Assembly: GCF_036711975.1 (NCBI RefSeq)
Contig: NC_091972.1
Coordinates: 8,251,001 to 8,315,000, forward strand
Reading direction: 5' to 3'
DNA: 64,000 nucleotides
Origin: Onthophagus taurus
Taxonomy: Eukaryota > Arthropoda > Insecta > Coleoptera > Scarabaeidae
Positions 11,701 through 23,870 of the stretch are shown piece after piece. The position numbers and the translations under genes are program-made. Position 1 is the stretch's first letter; each line of letters begins with the position of its first letter. The notes below the pieces were generated by a model. It saw only the letters and a program-made list of their open reading frames with translations, ran no database searches and was not told the DNA's origin.

Positions 11701-13407
11701 CTCTCTAATTTTTCTTAATGATTTGTATAACTCAATTTTATTATGTAGCTATTGACCAATTTGTTTTCTTTTTTTGTGAATAATTATCTCTAATGATAAT
11801 CACATTGTAAATACAAATTTTTTATTATCTTATTATGTTTTACAAAAACCTCATAAGTCAATGCTGTATGTAGACTTTTCTTCATCACTGTAAAATGATG
11901 TTTAGAAAGATGGAAATGTCATTTTGACGTGTGGAGTATGTTTTCTAATCCAATACAATGTCATAATAAGTTAAATAACGTCATATTAAAAATTGAACTA
12001 TAAAGTATTTATAATATAGTATCACTTTAAAAACTAAAAACGTTATTTATAAGTTTGACAGTTAATACTCATACACTATGACATTTAAAATGTCATTTTT
12101 GACATTAATGATGTAAAAAGAAAAAATAAATAAATAAAAAACCAAGATTTTGATAATTTTCTATTAATTAAAATCCTGATTTTTTCCAATCATGCTAAAT
12201 AAATCATATAAATAAAAGCATAAACTACATGAAACAAGAAGTACTAAATAAAATATTTGGAAGGTGTTTTTCAAACCTTTCCTCTATTGCGTTTATATGC
12301 ATATAAAACAGCTCTAAAATAATCACTAACCTGAAATTGAGCCATAACTTGTTCTCCAAGTTGTTCTTGATAAAAACTATGAACATCTGCTGGTATTAAA
12401 CTGTAACGATTATCGGCGATTTCAATAGCTAATAATAAATAAAGTCTACAAGTTTTTGTTAATTCCCCATTTGTAATCAAAACCTTTCTAACTTTATTCA
12501 TGACATCATTTAATTGTTGTTGAAAACTGTTTTTTATTGCAGATCCTGTTAAATATAACTAAAAATATCCCCAAATCATTAATTATGTCAATCAAATTAA
12601 AATTGAAAGATATTTTTTTTTCTAATTTGGTTGACAATGTAACTTACTTGTGAAGCAAATAATTCCAGATCGGCAGGTTGAACAGAATCCAAAAGCATTT
12701 CAAAGTAACAAAGTAATGGACTAACAAGAACATTAATCGGTTGGCCGTTTATAAGTTTAGCCCTGTTAAAATATTCCCCCAACATTTTAACTGCATTTCG
12801 AAATTTGGTTGGATTCCCTGATTGAAGCTGTTTACCATCTGTTGATATAAAACAAAGAAAAATTGGATTAAAAAATGAGATTTAAATCCAAAATGGATTT
12901 TATATCTCACTATCGTAAGTATTTTGCATTTGTCTTATAAATAACGGTCTTAAATATTCTCCTGATATCGGTGTTGTCATAAACGTATAAGACGAGATCA
13001 TTATCACAACCTTCAAAACTAAATTTTCTTCTTCCAAACATTTATTGTAAAGATATTGAAAGCTTTCACTATAACAACAAAATTATATCAACAAAATCAA
13101 ATATTAAAAAGTATTAATTTACTTACACAACTTCATTACTCGACGAACAATCTCTTTCCCATACTTCAATAATAGCTTTTAATTTTTGATTTAACAAAAT
13201 CCCATCATCGTTAACGCTTATTTGACTTATAAGTGAGATTAAATTAACGTATTGTTGTACCGGGGGTGTTGTTAAAATGCCTGGTTTGGACCACTGATGC
13301 TCGTTGTTTATTGTATCTTGAGGGCTGAGTGGATGTCCTGGTCTATTTCTGTTCTCTTTCGTTAAATTTAGCCAACCTCTACCACGTCCAACACCACTCG
13401 AGCCCAT
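8751..13407 (-). CDS. MIF4G-domain protein with Gln-rich and Gly/Trp-repeat tail, five exons
   Basis: Exons 13407-13127, 13068-12911, 12838-12648, 12558-12331 and 9464-8751 join in frame to 523 aa. The N-terminus is MGSSGVGRGRGWLNL. Residues about 50-285 form a helical repeat (FRNAVKMLGEYFNRAKLING, LLCYFEMLLDSVQPADLELF, CRLYLLLAIEIADNRYSLIP) resembling MIF4G domains of CTIF, MIF4GD and PAIP1, proteins that link cap-binding or polyA-binding factors to translation. The last exon is inferred from a phase-0 match: CAG|GTTAGT at 12331 to AACAG|GGC at 9464. It encodes a Gln/Ser/His-rich segment (about 325-395) and tandem GGEWRGLNKDG repeats (about 445-500). Reading through the exon 4 donor would instead give an end at 12271 (305 aa). 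The first in-frame ATG, at 13422, is five codons upstream. The final intron is 2.9 kb and holds nested transposons. Confidence 0.75.
9559..11890 (-). mobile_element. Tc1-like element with TIRs, interrupted by a LINE
   Basis: Termini CAGTGGCGGACAAAAGTCGA (left) and, on the complement, CAGTGATGAAGAAAAGTCTA (right) continue as inverted copies for about 65-100 bases and are flanked by TA. On the minus strand 11639-11352 encodes the N-terminal part of a Tc1-type transposase: a helix-turn-helix region, then VHTGRPKKLSRRDI, with the frame continuing as RHNGFFSRTTRRKPQIS after a shift. The catalytic half is missing, replaced by a LINE at about 9720-11284. Non-functional. Confidence 0.75.
9720..11284 (+). 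mobile_element. Non-LTR retrotransposon, 5'-truncated and broken, inside the Tc1 element
   Basis: Plus-strand frames give the linker region (CTSWYSADLKGMRNRLHFLR, MWRIMNSHHKQ), then RT blocks ENYRPISLLPVFSIISEKII, QAFDCVNHNFLIKKLSRYNF, VPQG, LGSLLFLIYINDLPASI and the catalytic FYADDTTLI at about 10850. Frameshifts and a large deletion separate the blocks. It ends near 11284, before the Tc1 transposase remnant resumes. The order of events is Tc1 first, LINE second. Confidence 0.8.
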
Positions 13408-14813
13408 TGTAATGATAATCAAGTATTTATAAGTTAATGGTATTTATTATTTCATGTGGTTGAATGGGGAATAATTTTTTTTTTCGTTTCAAAAAATAAC
13501 CTCACTTATATTGGGAAAGCTGTCATTTTTGAGAGTCGGTTTAGGATAAATGGACAAATTGTGTTTATTAATTTATTTTTATTTGTTAGATGTAGTTTTA
13601 ATTAAATCGTTAATTTCGCTTGGTTATAGTTTAGTTTAACTTTTAAAATTGGTGTTGATTTGCCGAATAGGTGTTATGGTTTGTAGAGGAAATGAATTGG
13701 TGGTTATAAAAAGAATCAAATTTTTTATACATGTAATTTCTGATTATTGATGAAATTTTGTCTGATGTATTTTTAGATTAGTGTTAATTTAAGAGTGATA
13801 TGAAATGTAATAAATTAAAGTTAAGAAATAAAAATGTTTGAATGATTGGGTACATTCGGTGTAAAAACGATCAGTTTCCATAAGCGGCCATTTGCAGGAC
13901 GTACTCATTTCATATTCGTAAACTTCTTTCGAACAGTCGCTAGATTTCTGTCGTAGAGAGTACCTGGGTTGTCAATTGAGGAGGCGGTTTACGAATACGG
14001 TACGTAACCGACTTAAATTTTAATCCTTTATTAATATGAAAAGAGTAAAAGACAACACCTATATCGTATTGTCAACGTTTAATTAATTAATCCATGCGAT
14101 TTTAGACCACGCGTTTTCTGCCATGAAATTGGATCTCGTCTCCGACTTCTAAAGCCCCTTATTATTAACTGTTTCAGTTTTTCGACGTATTCTTTTAAGG
14201 TATGTAGGTTGTTGCTTTATTTTTATTTTCCAAGTTTCAATAGTGTGGTGTCTTTAAATCGAGTTCGCGACGGGATAAGAATTTTAATTTCTTTTTTTTG
14301 TAATCATAATATAATCGGTTTCTATAGAATTTCAAAACAACGATTGCTGTTTGAGAAAAACTGATATAAAGTTTTAAGTGACTGTAATGTTGTGGTGTTG
14401 AAGTTATTTATTTTATTTTTATTGTTTAAATCATTGTTTGAGTGAAACTTAAGTGCTGTGTTGTTGACTTGTTGTTAAATTTTGTGGATAATGAGTCGTA
14501 TATCAAAAAATTTATGAAGTTTTGTCATAAATCATGTTAAATCAAGATTAAAAACTAAACAAAATATGTGAGGTTATGTTTTACTTGAGTTTTAAACTTT
14601 TATTATCGTATTAATACTATTCAACAAAATATAACCATATTTTTGTTTATGGTTCCTTTTGTAGGTATGTTAAAAGTCAAGGAAAATTATTATTGGAAAA
14701 GCTTTATTTTTTTTGTTATACTTCCAATGTCCTATAAATGGTCTTTTTGGATGTCAAGGTCATCAAAGAATCTTACTCATCAAAAAATTTTGTACACACT
14801 ACTAAAAATATAA
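13408..14813. other. Intergenic, possible promoter and leader exon
   Basis: Lies between the start of the minus-strand MIF4G gene and the plus-strand foi region. The stretch 13855-14010 is less AT-rich than its surroundings and ends near CGGTACGTAACC, a possible splice donor. It could be a non-coding first exon for foi, whose first coding exon has an upstream acceptor at 18564. This is inference only. The rest shows no repeat or frame. Confidence 0.35.
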
Positions 14814-15202
14814 CTGTAATATATAATTGCATACATATGTACTTGTCAGCACAAAGTCTCATAAATCTTAAGCAATGTGCTTATGAACAAACACTTAGGC
14901 TATGTATACACAGTTCACTTTCAGTCTATCAATAGTTTAGTCAGTGGATATAAATATATTAAGTTTAATCTAAAAATCGAGTTGATATGCAGTTGTGTTG
15001 TGTATGCACATACATTAAACTTAATATATTTATGTGCATTGACTAAGCTATCATGCCTAGCCTTAAGGTACAAATCCAAGACAGGCTGGTTATCATGGAG
15101 ATACATGTACCTATCTATACATTCTGGCGGTAAGTGTTTGTTTGTAAGCACATTTATTAAGATTTGAGAGATTTAGAAGTATGTATGCAATTATATATTA
15201 CA
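14814..15202. repeat. Foldback (palindromic) MITE, about 390 bp
   Basis: The outer arms TGTAATATATAATTGCATAC (14814) and GTATGCAATTATATATTACA (ending 15202) are inverted copies. Matching continues inward through TAAATCTTAA.., ACAAACACTTA, TCTAT and TATATTAAGTTTAA on the other arm, with the centre near 15008. Because it is one long imperfect palindrome, both strands show similar spurious open frames. Confidence 0.75.
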
Positions 15203-15463
15203 CAATATGCAAAATCCGTATTCGAACACCTATCAAAAAATTAGAAAATCACGAATTACTCAAGAAATTTCAAATATTTTTGATACAAAAATTTATTCAC
15301 TGTAATAAAAAAATATAAAAATAAACGAATACAGTACAAAAACTGGGACAATAACCAATTAAGCACTAAATTAATTCAGCCATAAGTAAAAATTACAACA
15401 AACAATTTCCTGTAGAAGCTTTGACAGCTGAAAAGGGGAATTCCCTAATTGACTTTTTGATAA

Positions 15464-15782
15464 ATGTCTAGACAAAGAGGCCAAACAACTGTTGAAATTA
15501 GAAAATTAGTGCTTAAACATTACCAGGAAGAAAAATCGGTACGAGAAATTGAAAAAATTGTAGACTGAAGCTATTATTACGGTGCACGATATAATAAAAC
15601 GCTTCAGTATAAAAAATCGGGTGGTAAACCAACCAATAATAAAATTTTTACTGAATCAGATGAACGGTATTTAATAAGAAAAATTAAAGCGGATCCATTT
15701 CTTAGCGCACCAAAGCTGGCTATTATTGCTAAGAATGAACTAGTGAAAAAAGCTAGTGGAAAACCATCAGAAACATGGTCCA
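15464..15782 (+). pseudogene. Tc1-like transposase, N-terminal fragment
   Basis: Starts MSRQRGQTTVEIRKLVLKHY then EEKSVREIEKIVD, the first helix-turn-helix of Tc1 transposases. After a stop and a shift it continues YNKTLQYKKSGGKPTN, FTESDERYLIRKIKADPF and SAPKLAIIAKNEL. It is cut off before the catalytic domain at about 15782, next to the foldback element that follows. Confidence 0.75.
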
Positions 15783-15820
15783 TAATGCTAATTTACATGG
15801 TTTCTACTAGACGGAATTAA

Positions 15821-16806
15821 GATACAATTCCAAGACAGGCGACAGTCTGGTACACATACATCTCCATTACATTAACTGACATACAAATTATATACAGGTG
15901 TCACAGCGACACCGGTCATTAGACGTTTCTGGCCAAAATAAAAATTTGAGAATTCAGATTTAAGTATTAGCAATTGCGTTCTCTTAGACTAAAATATTTT
16001 CAGATTTCTAACACTTGCGGTTATACCGGGACCACCTACTTAATTTTTTTAAATGGAACACCTGTATATTTTTACAAGTTTGGATTTGTCTGTTTTCAAG
16101 GCTTACGAATAACTGTGTTAAACTGACCAAAAAATGTAGTAGATAATGCATCGGAAGTGGCTCCAACGCTCAATTCGAGCTACCAAAGAAGATCTGGGAA
16201 TCATACTACGAATTATTAAAAGATGTAGAATGAGACACCGAAGACGACTAAGTAATAAAATATGGAGGGTACCATTTAAAAAGAATAAAGTTATGGTACT
16301 TCCAAGTTTCCAAAAGTTAACGTGCCACAGTAAAGTGACCAAACGTTCTAGACAGCCGTTCTCGGCACCAAAACATATTCCATCATGTTCCTTAAGCATG
16401 TTCTGAATCCTAAATTGATATCCCAAAAATCGAGTGTTCTCTGATTTTTTGAACAAATGTCTGCTGGAGCAGATTTTTCTAGAATAATTCGAATAACTCG
16501 AGAACGGCTGAATCAAATTGCAAAAAGTAAAGTTATTTATATACCTTGAGAACAGACAAATCCAAATATGTAAAAATATATAGGTGTTCCATTTAAAGCG
16601 ACTTCCAGTATAACCGGAAGTACTAGAAATCTGAAAATATTTTAGTCAAAGAGAACGCAATTGATAAGACTTAAGTCTGAATTTTCAAATTTTTAATTTG
16701 GCCAGAATCCGAGAAACGTCTAAAGAGTGGTCTCGCTGAGATACCTGTATACATATTAAAGTGTCGTCTGCGGTTTGCAGTGTGCCGCCTGTCACGGAAT
16801 TGTACC
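15821..16806. mobile_element. Foldback element with ~200-bp inverted arms
   Basis: The outer ends GATACAATTCCAAGACAGGC (15821) and, on the complement, GGTACAATTCCGTGACAGGC (16806) match. A second, longer inverted pair spans about 15893-16095 and 16540-16755, sharing CAATTGCGTTCTCT, CTAAAATATTTTCAGATTTC and AAATGGAACACCT. Two open frames in the core (16118-16516 minus, 16146-16406 plus) overlap each other and resemble nothing known. No transposase is recognisable, so it is non-autonomous. Confidence 0.7.
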
Positions 16807-18564
16807 TATAATTGTGATGTTATTTAACATACATTTAGATGTTCATAATTACATTTGTTGCGTGTTATTGCATAATAAGTTTACTGTGATGTCGAGGTAA
16901 GTAATTTATTAGTCACATTTATTTTTGTGTTGAATTCATTTAGTTTACTTCAAGCAAGATGTCTGGCAAGTAACACAACACTTATTGCAAGTTCAACATA
17001 TAAAAAGGACTAATCGTAAACAAAAACGCCTGTAAATTGGACATCAGACTAATAATAAATAAATATTAAACAAAAAATATACCAGGTGTCTGGTGTTTGG
17101 GAAAAAGCCCTTATTGGCAATGTGGGCAACAGAAATATCTAGAAATTATTTTGAAGTTCCCAGAAATTCCCGCTATCTCAGAAAGTTAAATGATGAGCTA
17201 CAACTTTAACATCATTTGATAGCTTGATAGCTACTGTACTCGTATCATACATTCGACGTATACTGGAAACTTTGCGATATCTTCTGGGGCATTCTGTATC
17301 CTAGCAAATTTAATGACCGCAATGAACGCAGGCGTACTTATATAGTGCACGTCAAAATTACTGAACATATACAAAACGGTAACAAAAACTATAATTTTGA
17401 AGACCAGAAGAAAGTCCAGAGGTTGGCACACGCTGCCATCACGTAGAAAGCGAAACCTTGAGATGAAATTTAAAATTTTCAATTTCTCGTAATAAAAATT
17501 CGATTATCCAATGCCGTTTCGCATTTATAACCTTATATTATGCATAAGCTTAAAGAGGACATGTTACGCTTTAATTTATATTTGTTAATTTTATAAATAA
17601 ACTATTAATAAAAGTTTATGATGGGTATATATTTCTTCCGAAATATGAGTTTGTTTCTATTAAATTAATCTTTTGAGAATAATAAAAGATTATAATGATG
17701 TATCAATTTTTTGCACGGTATTAAGTCATAAAGTGAAATTAAAAGCAAATTTGTACATAAATTACTGATATTTGTGGAATGGTCTTGTTTAACCGCTATC
17801 ATCTGACAACTTTGCGGTTTTTTCTAATATTTTAAGGGATCACCTTACAGAAGACCATTTAAAATGGAGTGTTATTCTAAAAAAAATTTTGAGTTCAAAT
17901 CACGTTTGTAAAAAGAAACTTTTGATTTGACCTAATAAGGAAGTGATATCAAATAGTGATATTTTTACATTCGTATTCTAAAAGAAAGCCAGAATTAGCA
18001 TTAATCAAAACTTTGTTAATATCAACGTTTTAATGGAAATTATTCAAATTATTCCTCCATATTTAGATAAATTAGATTACGTATTTGTTAAGAAAGTAAT
18101 TTCAAGTTATACCCAACATAGAGAAAGTTATTCCATTTTAATAAATTAAATTTAAATTAATTTGAAATGTAAGCCTTAAATTAATTATCGGGTGATCCAC
18201 AAAAAATAAAATGATTTAAAGTTCCACGATATTTTACAGGTTTCCTGTTAAAATTTAAAACAAAACCTTGAATAATAACTAAAAGATTAATTTTTTATGA
18301 ATATTTTATTATGTAATACTAAAAAGCGGATATTGTTTGCGAGTAATTGTCCAGAACCGACATAATCAATACGTTTTTAACATTTGAACATGACACATTG
18401 TTAGTTAACCCATCTAAACCTAGAAAATAGTTGATAAATAAATCAGTTGTTTAATAAATTCTTAAAACAAATAATTCGCATAAAATAAATACTTTAGTGA
18501 GTAAAAAATGATAAAAATTTAATTTATTATCCATCACCGAATTAATTTTTTTTATTTTTTTTAG
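16807..18564. other. Upstream region of foi, no gene seen
   Basis: AT-rich sequence before the foi acceptor at 18564. Part of it may be foi's first intron if a leader exon lies further upstream. An open frame on the minus strand at 17231-17482 has no family match I can name and no splice support. Confidence 0.45.
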
Positions 18565-18570
18565 ATTACA

Positions 18571-21500
18571 ATGGTTAAACACGTAATATCAGTCTGTATA
18601 TTTTGCTTCATATGTGCTACACACACTCCTTGTGCTTCACACGTCTCGGTATCTTTAAATTCATCTCCTTCCAAACTTTACATTGAAGATAATAATTTTT
18701 CACCGTACTCAACTGTTTCAAAAGAATTCGGAATGATGCAAGAAAGATATAATAATGATAGGATGGTTCGTAAAAGAGATGTTAAAATACCGGAGAATGG
18801 TAATAATGACGATGACGCAAATAAAAAGAATGTTAATAAAAATATTGAAATTGATAAATATTTAAAAGAACTTTTTATAAAGTACGGTGATGGAAAAACA
18901 ATGTCATTAAAAGGATTTGAAAAATTAATGTTTGAATTAAATGTGACACAAGATTTATCATCAAAACTTGATAAGATAAATGAAGTAAAAGAAGAAGAGG
19001 GATTTAAGACTAATATTCCAGTACATAATCAATCGTCGTTTAATAATCAATCAATTAATAAAAGTAATAATAATCATAGTTGTATATTAAAAGAAGAAAT
19101 TGCTGATTTTTTAAGAGTACCATTTAAATCTGTACCAAAAATTGATGACGACACATTTAAACGTGCTTGCCCAGCATTGCTTTATAGCATTTTAATTGAA
19201 GACTGTAATCATCATCACCATCGCCATCATCATGACGACTTAACTGATGACGAAGATTTTGGAGAAAGAACTTCAACGACAACTATTTATATTTATTCAA
19301 GTTTGGCAGTTGTCGTTATAAGTTTATGTGGAATATTAGGACTCTTTGTCATCCCTATAATGCAGACAACATATTATCATAAGATATTACAGTTCCTTGT
19401 CGCTTTGGCCGTTGGAACATTGGCCGGCGACGCTCTTTTACATCTTTTACCACACGCAATGAGTTCAAGCGATCATAGTCACGGCGAAGAACACTCACAC
19501 GAGCATGCCCATGAAAGGGAAAACCTTTATAAAGGATTTGTGGCAATGCTGGGGTTGGTGCTATTCTTTTGTATGGAAAGATTTATTACTATTTTGGCTA
19601 ATTGGAGGAAACAAAGACAACTTAAAGATAAGGTTAGAATTTTCTTTGATATTTTTTTTAATTAATGTGAGAAAATTGTTTTTTTTTGTAGCTACCTAAA
19701 AGACTGAAGGTTATGAGTAATGAAGGGAGTGCTCAGTTGACCAATGCAGCTGATAAACAGTGCAAACACAAGTATAGTTCCTTTCCTTATTGTTATGATG
19801 AGATTACTGTGATTGATATTCCACGTGAGTATTGTTTTTAAAGACGATCAATTCATAATCTTTTTCCAAGAATAAAAAATTAATTCTTTAATTTTTTTTT
19901 GTATTTTGAGACTAACTTTGCATAACATATTGTTTATTTTTTGTTTATTTATCAGTTTCATTCAACCTTTCTAAAAATATAACTCGTTATTTTCCTCATG
20001 ATTATGCATATGATATACAGGTGTTCAAAAATTTGCCGTATTTTTTTAGCTGTTTCTACAGGCTAGATCTTTCACCAACAATTCTAATAGTTCTTTTCTA
20101 ATCAGTGAAATGAATTTTTGATAAATCAGTTATCAGGCGAATCATTCGGCGGGAATTTTTCAATCTTTTCAGCTTTATTGTATCGTTGAGGAAATGGAGA
20201 CGATCTTGTAACTTCGAGCTTTAGCTACCGATACTGAAATTTTTTTGATTGAGCGTTCTGGGTTGCGTTAAACATAACAACGGACCCTCTGCACAATTTT
20301 CGGAGTCATGGCGGTGATTGCACGATTTCTCCAAGGATGCTTCGCAGTTCCTCCAATCTCTTTGTAACGTTTGACGACATCGTGGACAGTTTTTCTCTTG
20401 AAACCAGTCGTTCGTACGATGTCGGCAATCTTCATTCCCGATTTGTGCAGCTTAATTACAGTGATACCAAATAATAATAAAAATAAAACAATATTTGGAG
20501 ACAAAATTACATGAGGAATTCAATGAAATCAGAATAAACAAAAAATCGCAATGTCAACGTTAATTAACGTCTAAAGAAAAGTACAGGAACTTTTGAACAC
20601 CCTGTAATGTTTGTTTTACATTCATATCCTATATAATTTTTGGTTTGGTTGATGTCCTTGGAGTAGTATCTTTACCATTGGTGTTAATTTGTGGTTATTG
20701 TAGTAAGGTGTGTAGATTGTCATTGTTATGTTTAATGTTTACAAACACACAGGTTTAACTTTGACCCTCCTAAAAACTCAAACCACAACGACACAAACTA
20801 GTTTAGGTTGTTGATTGATTTTTAAATTAGTCAATCAGAGAGAAAGCAAAAATGCTTGATCGACATTTTAACCAATACAGTTATCAATTATTACAAACAT
20901 TTTAAATTTTAAAACGTATCCCACTTATTATTTTTTTTTTTTAAATTTAGGTGAAGATCGTGGATTTCGTTTAGCTGGTGGAACAGATACAGTAATAGAT
21001 TCCCACAATAACACCCAAACGACAACCTTAGACGACATAGAAAGTCATACCGACTCGAACAATTTAAAAACGCCCGCCGATTTTACAAAGAAAAAATCGC
21101 AAAATCATGAAACGAACCAAAACATGACCGAATGCCCGAACGATGTCTCGAATGGAAATTGTACGGAAATTAATAAAATGTTACCGGAAACCGGAAAAGA
21201 TGACACAGATAGCATGGAATATACCGTAATATTAACCGAACACGAAAATAAGCATCATGGACACTCACACACGCATGGACATGTTCATTCCGCGCCGAAA
21301 AATTTATCGTCGGTTGTATGGATGGTAATTATGGGTGATGGTTTGCATAATTTTACTGATGGAATGGCAATTGGGGCAGCATTTTCAAATAGCTTATCAG
21401 GAGGTTTATCAACAACCGTTGCTGTTTTTTGCCATGAATTACCACATGAATTAGGTGATTTTGCAATGCTTTTAAAAGCTGGAATGAGTGTCAAACAAGC

Positions 21501-21786
21501 AGTTTTATACAATTTATTATCGAGTATTTTGTGTATACTGGGTAATTGGGTTGGATTATGGCTCGGAAATACAGAATATGCAAGTACGTGGGTTTTTGCG
21601 GCTGCCGCCGGTATGTTTTTGTATATCGCTTTGGTTGATATGTTACCGGAATTATCGTCCGATCATAACGGTGAGCACACATTTTTTCAATGCGTATTAC
21701 ATTTAACCGGGTTATTGTCGGGTTTTGGAATAATGGCTGTAATCGCATTGTATGAACATGACCTTAAAAATATGTTTAATAATTAA
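18571..21786 (+). CDS. foi: LIV-1 family zinc transporter, fear-of-intimacy (ZIP6/ZIP10 type)
   Basis: Three coding exons, 18571-19632, 19692-19824 and 20951-21786, join in frame to 676 aa. A plasma-membrane zinc importer; fly foi is about this length and acts in gonad and tracheal morphogenesis. A signal peptide (MVKHVISVCIFCFICATHTP) leads a long extracellular domain with a His cluster at 214-221. Eight membrane segments follow, three of them near 240-264, 272-296 and 320-343. His-rich loops include HSHGEEHSHEHAHE and HHGHSHTHGHVH. The LIV-1 signatures are intact: HNFTDG (532-537) and HELPHELGD (560-568), the zinc-binding metalloprotease-like motif. The acceptor TTTTAG at 18564 shows a spliced leader. 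Intron 2 contains a Tc1 remnant. Confidence 0.95.
20018..20604 (-). mobile_element. Internally deleted Tc1-like element in foi intron 2
   Basis: Termini CAGGTGTTCAAAAATTTGCC and, on the complement, CAGGGTGTTCAAAAGTTCCT are flanked by TA. On the minus strand a fragment near 20450-20300 reads VIKLHKSGMKIADIVRTTGF then TVHDVVKRYKEIGG, the first helix-turn-helix of a Tc1 transposase. The rest of the coding region is gone. Confidence 0.8.
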
Positions 21787-22480
21787 TTTTAAACGTAAGG
21801 GTTTTTTTTCTGTTTGTTTTTAAAAAGAAATAATAATTAAAAAAAAAAAAAGAAATGTAATTTTAAAAAATGAGAAAAAAGTCGTGGTAGAAAGCAATTT
21901 GTTGTAATTATTTGTAATAAGTAGAGAAATATCGACATCTGATCTGCATGAGCTTAACTAATTTCTTTTTAATGGTAACGATTATTATTTTGCGATTAGC
22001 GTTAATTTATTTTTTTAACATTTTTTTTTTTAAATTTTCGTTCCATTGTCTCCTCATCATATGATACTTAAAAAGTGAATAAGTAACTTAAATAAATACA
22101 GTATTTTTTTTATAAAAATATATCCGTTAACGTTGAATTTCGTTTTCATTTTTCTCCGTTTTTTTTTACTATATAAACATAAATAATATGTTGATTTTTC
22201 TTTTGTATTATTTTTATATACAATTTTAAAATGTCTCGCACTATCTACTTCTGTTGCTTGTTACTTTACTGATTATCTCTCTTGAAGTACTTACTTCTAA
22301 ACTTTTGATCCTCCCCGAATTTATGTATCAGGAAATAAAGATATTTAAATAAAAACTTCTTTAACAAAAGTTATCATTGTTGTTTTCTAATTAAACCAAT
22401 CTTTGATAGAAAACTCTTTGAAAAGTTAAAGATTTTGTAATTTAGTTAAACCTGAGTAAATGGGAAATCTTATACCTATA
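21787..22480 (+). other. foi 3' UTR with AATAAA at 22334-22339
   Basis: T- and A-rich sequence after the foi stop. The clearest polyA signal is AATAAA at 22334, about 550 bases past the stop. An earlier AATAAA lies near 22092. Confidence 0.5.
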
Positions 22481-22544
22481 ATGTAATATAACCTTTTTAA
22501 AACCGACGACAGAGTCCTTATCCCACATAAAATGCAACATGTCA

Positions 22545-22790
22545 ATATAATTTGACGTTACAGTAAAACTTCGATATATTATTGCTTAATAAAAATATAC
22601 AACAATCTAGCTGACATTCGACACTTTCTAGTTCTAGGTCTAATGTTACTTTTAGTTTTACACTATCACTAGAACGTGAGAGCCGCTGTCTTGAGAGGCG
22701 TGCAGATAAACCCGAATGTTTCTAGTTCTAGGTCTAGTGTTAATTCTAGTTTTAATTGTTCTTCAGCGTTAGATTGTAGTATATTATTAT
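22545..22790. repeat. Dispersed copy of pogo-terminus/CTAG repeat family
   Basis: Begins GACGTTACAGTAAAACTTCG, then shows GTTCTAGGTCTAATGTTA, AACCCGAATGTTTCTAG and TTCAGCGTTAGATTGTAGTA. The same modules occur at 7370-7520 and in the array at 56530-58311. Confidence 0.65.
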
Positions 22791-22799
22791 TGAACGAAA

Positions 22800-22900
22800 A
22801 AAGTTTGATTTTGTACTTTTAAACTGGTTTTTATTTTATATAGAATTTAAGTCTAACCAGTTTCGGCCCTTGGCCATCTTCAGAGACTACAAATAGATTA
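22800..22900 (-). other. Hammerhead-like motif in repeat DNA (weak)
   Basis: On the minus strand CTGAAGATGGCCAAGGGCCG is followed by AAACTGGTT. This gives a CUGANGA box, a GGCC/GGCC stem and a GAAA box. AAACTGGTT can pair with AACCAGTTT about 25 bases further along, forming a stem III-like helix. No stem I is visible and there is an extra base after the CUGANGA box, so a working ribozyme is unlikely. Similar boxes are known in Penelope-like retroelements. Confidence 0.25.
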
Positions 22901-23159
22901 ACATCTCTCATCTTATCCACTTCACAAACAAGTTTCTTAATATCTCTTTTTGTTTTGTTAAAAAGATTACATATCAAAGTTGAAATCAGATTATTGTAAA
23001 ATGAAATTAAGGACGAAGTGTTTAAGAACGCCCTTTTTTACCAAAAGAAATATTAAGAAACTTGGGAAAAATTCAAGAATCATCATGTGGCTTAAAAATC
23101 GACGATTTTTTTTTAATCAATAAGAAACGACCCAAACAACACGTAAAAAATAAAAAGAT

Positions 23160-23870
23160 GTACGGAAAAGTAACTAACACTAGATTAACTTCAGTTATAA
23201 AACTTCTATTACATGATAACTAACTTCAGGTTTAAAATGTCAACCTCAATTTAGACATATTTGTAATCTTCATTAAAAATCCTTTAAAATGAGTACAAAC
23301 ACGACATATTTATCTTCAATATTAATGAAGTTATGATCAACTTCCGGTTAAGAATGTGAACGTCAATTTTGACATATTTGTAATTATCGTGAAAAATCCT
23401 TTAAAATAAGTCCAAACATGATACGTTTAATTCCAATATTACTTGAGATATAAGCAACTTCCGGTTTGAAATGTCAATGTGATTTTGACATATTCTTAAT
23501 TTTTATAAAATATCTTAATATTTGTCACAAAAATATAATAAAAAAAAAAAAATTAAGGTTGGTATTAATATTTAAAAATTAAATTGCTATCTTCATTGTT
23601 GCTAACTTCAGGGTTAATGTTTTTTATTATAACTTTTTTTTGATTTTTGAGATAAATGCGTCATGTTTGGACTCATTTTAAAGGTTTTTTAATGAAGATA
23701 AATATGTCAAAATTGACGTTGACGTTTCAAACCGGAAGTGATTGTATTTTCATTAATATTAATGTTAAATATATCGAGTTTGGACTCATTTTAAAGGGTT
23801 TTTTATAAAGTTGACAAATATGTCAAAATTAAAAGTTGAAAATCCGAACTTTTTGGTTTTTTGAGATTAG
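23160..23870. repeat. Mirror-arranged 117-bp repeat array
   Basis: Three degenerate direct copies of about 117 bases, marked by AACTTCCGGTT, TTTTGACATATTTGTAAT and AAAAATCCTTTAAAAT (the last at about 23276 and 23393), are followed by two copies in the opposite orientation (GGACTCATTTTAAAGG at about 23670 and 23785). The block can fold on itself. No coding frame. Confidence 0.65.

Noticed and set aside
14877-15167. Open frames on both strands with similar products
   Set aside because: They follow from the palindromic structure of the foldback element and match no family.
16118-16516. Overlapping frames on both strands in the foldback core
   Set aside because: No recognisable domain, no splice or start context; judged chance frames in a non-autonomous element.
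17231-17482. Minus-strand 83-residue hydrophobic frame
   Set aside because: No signal for splicing, no family match and no neighbouring exon in phase.
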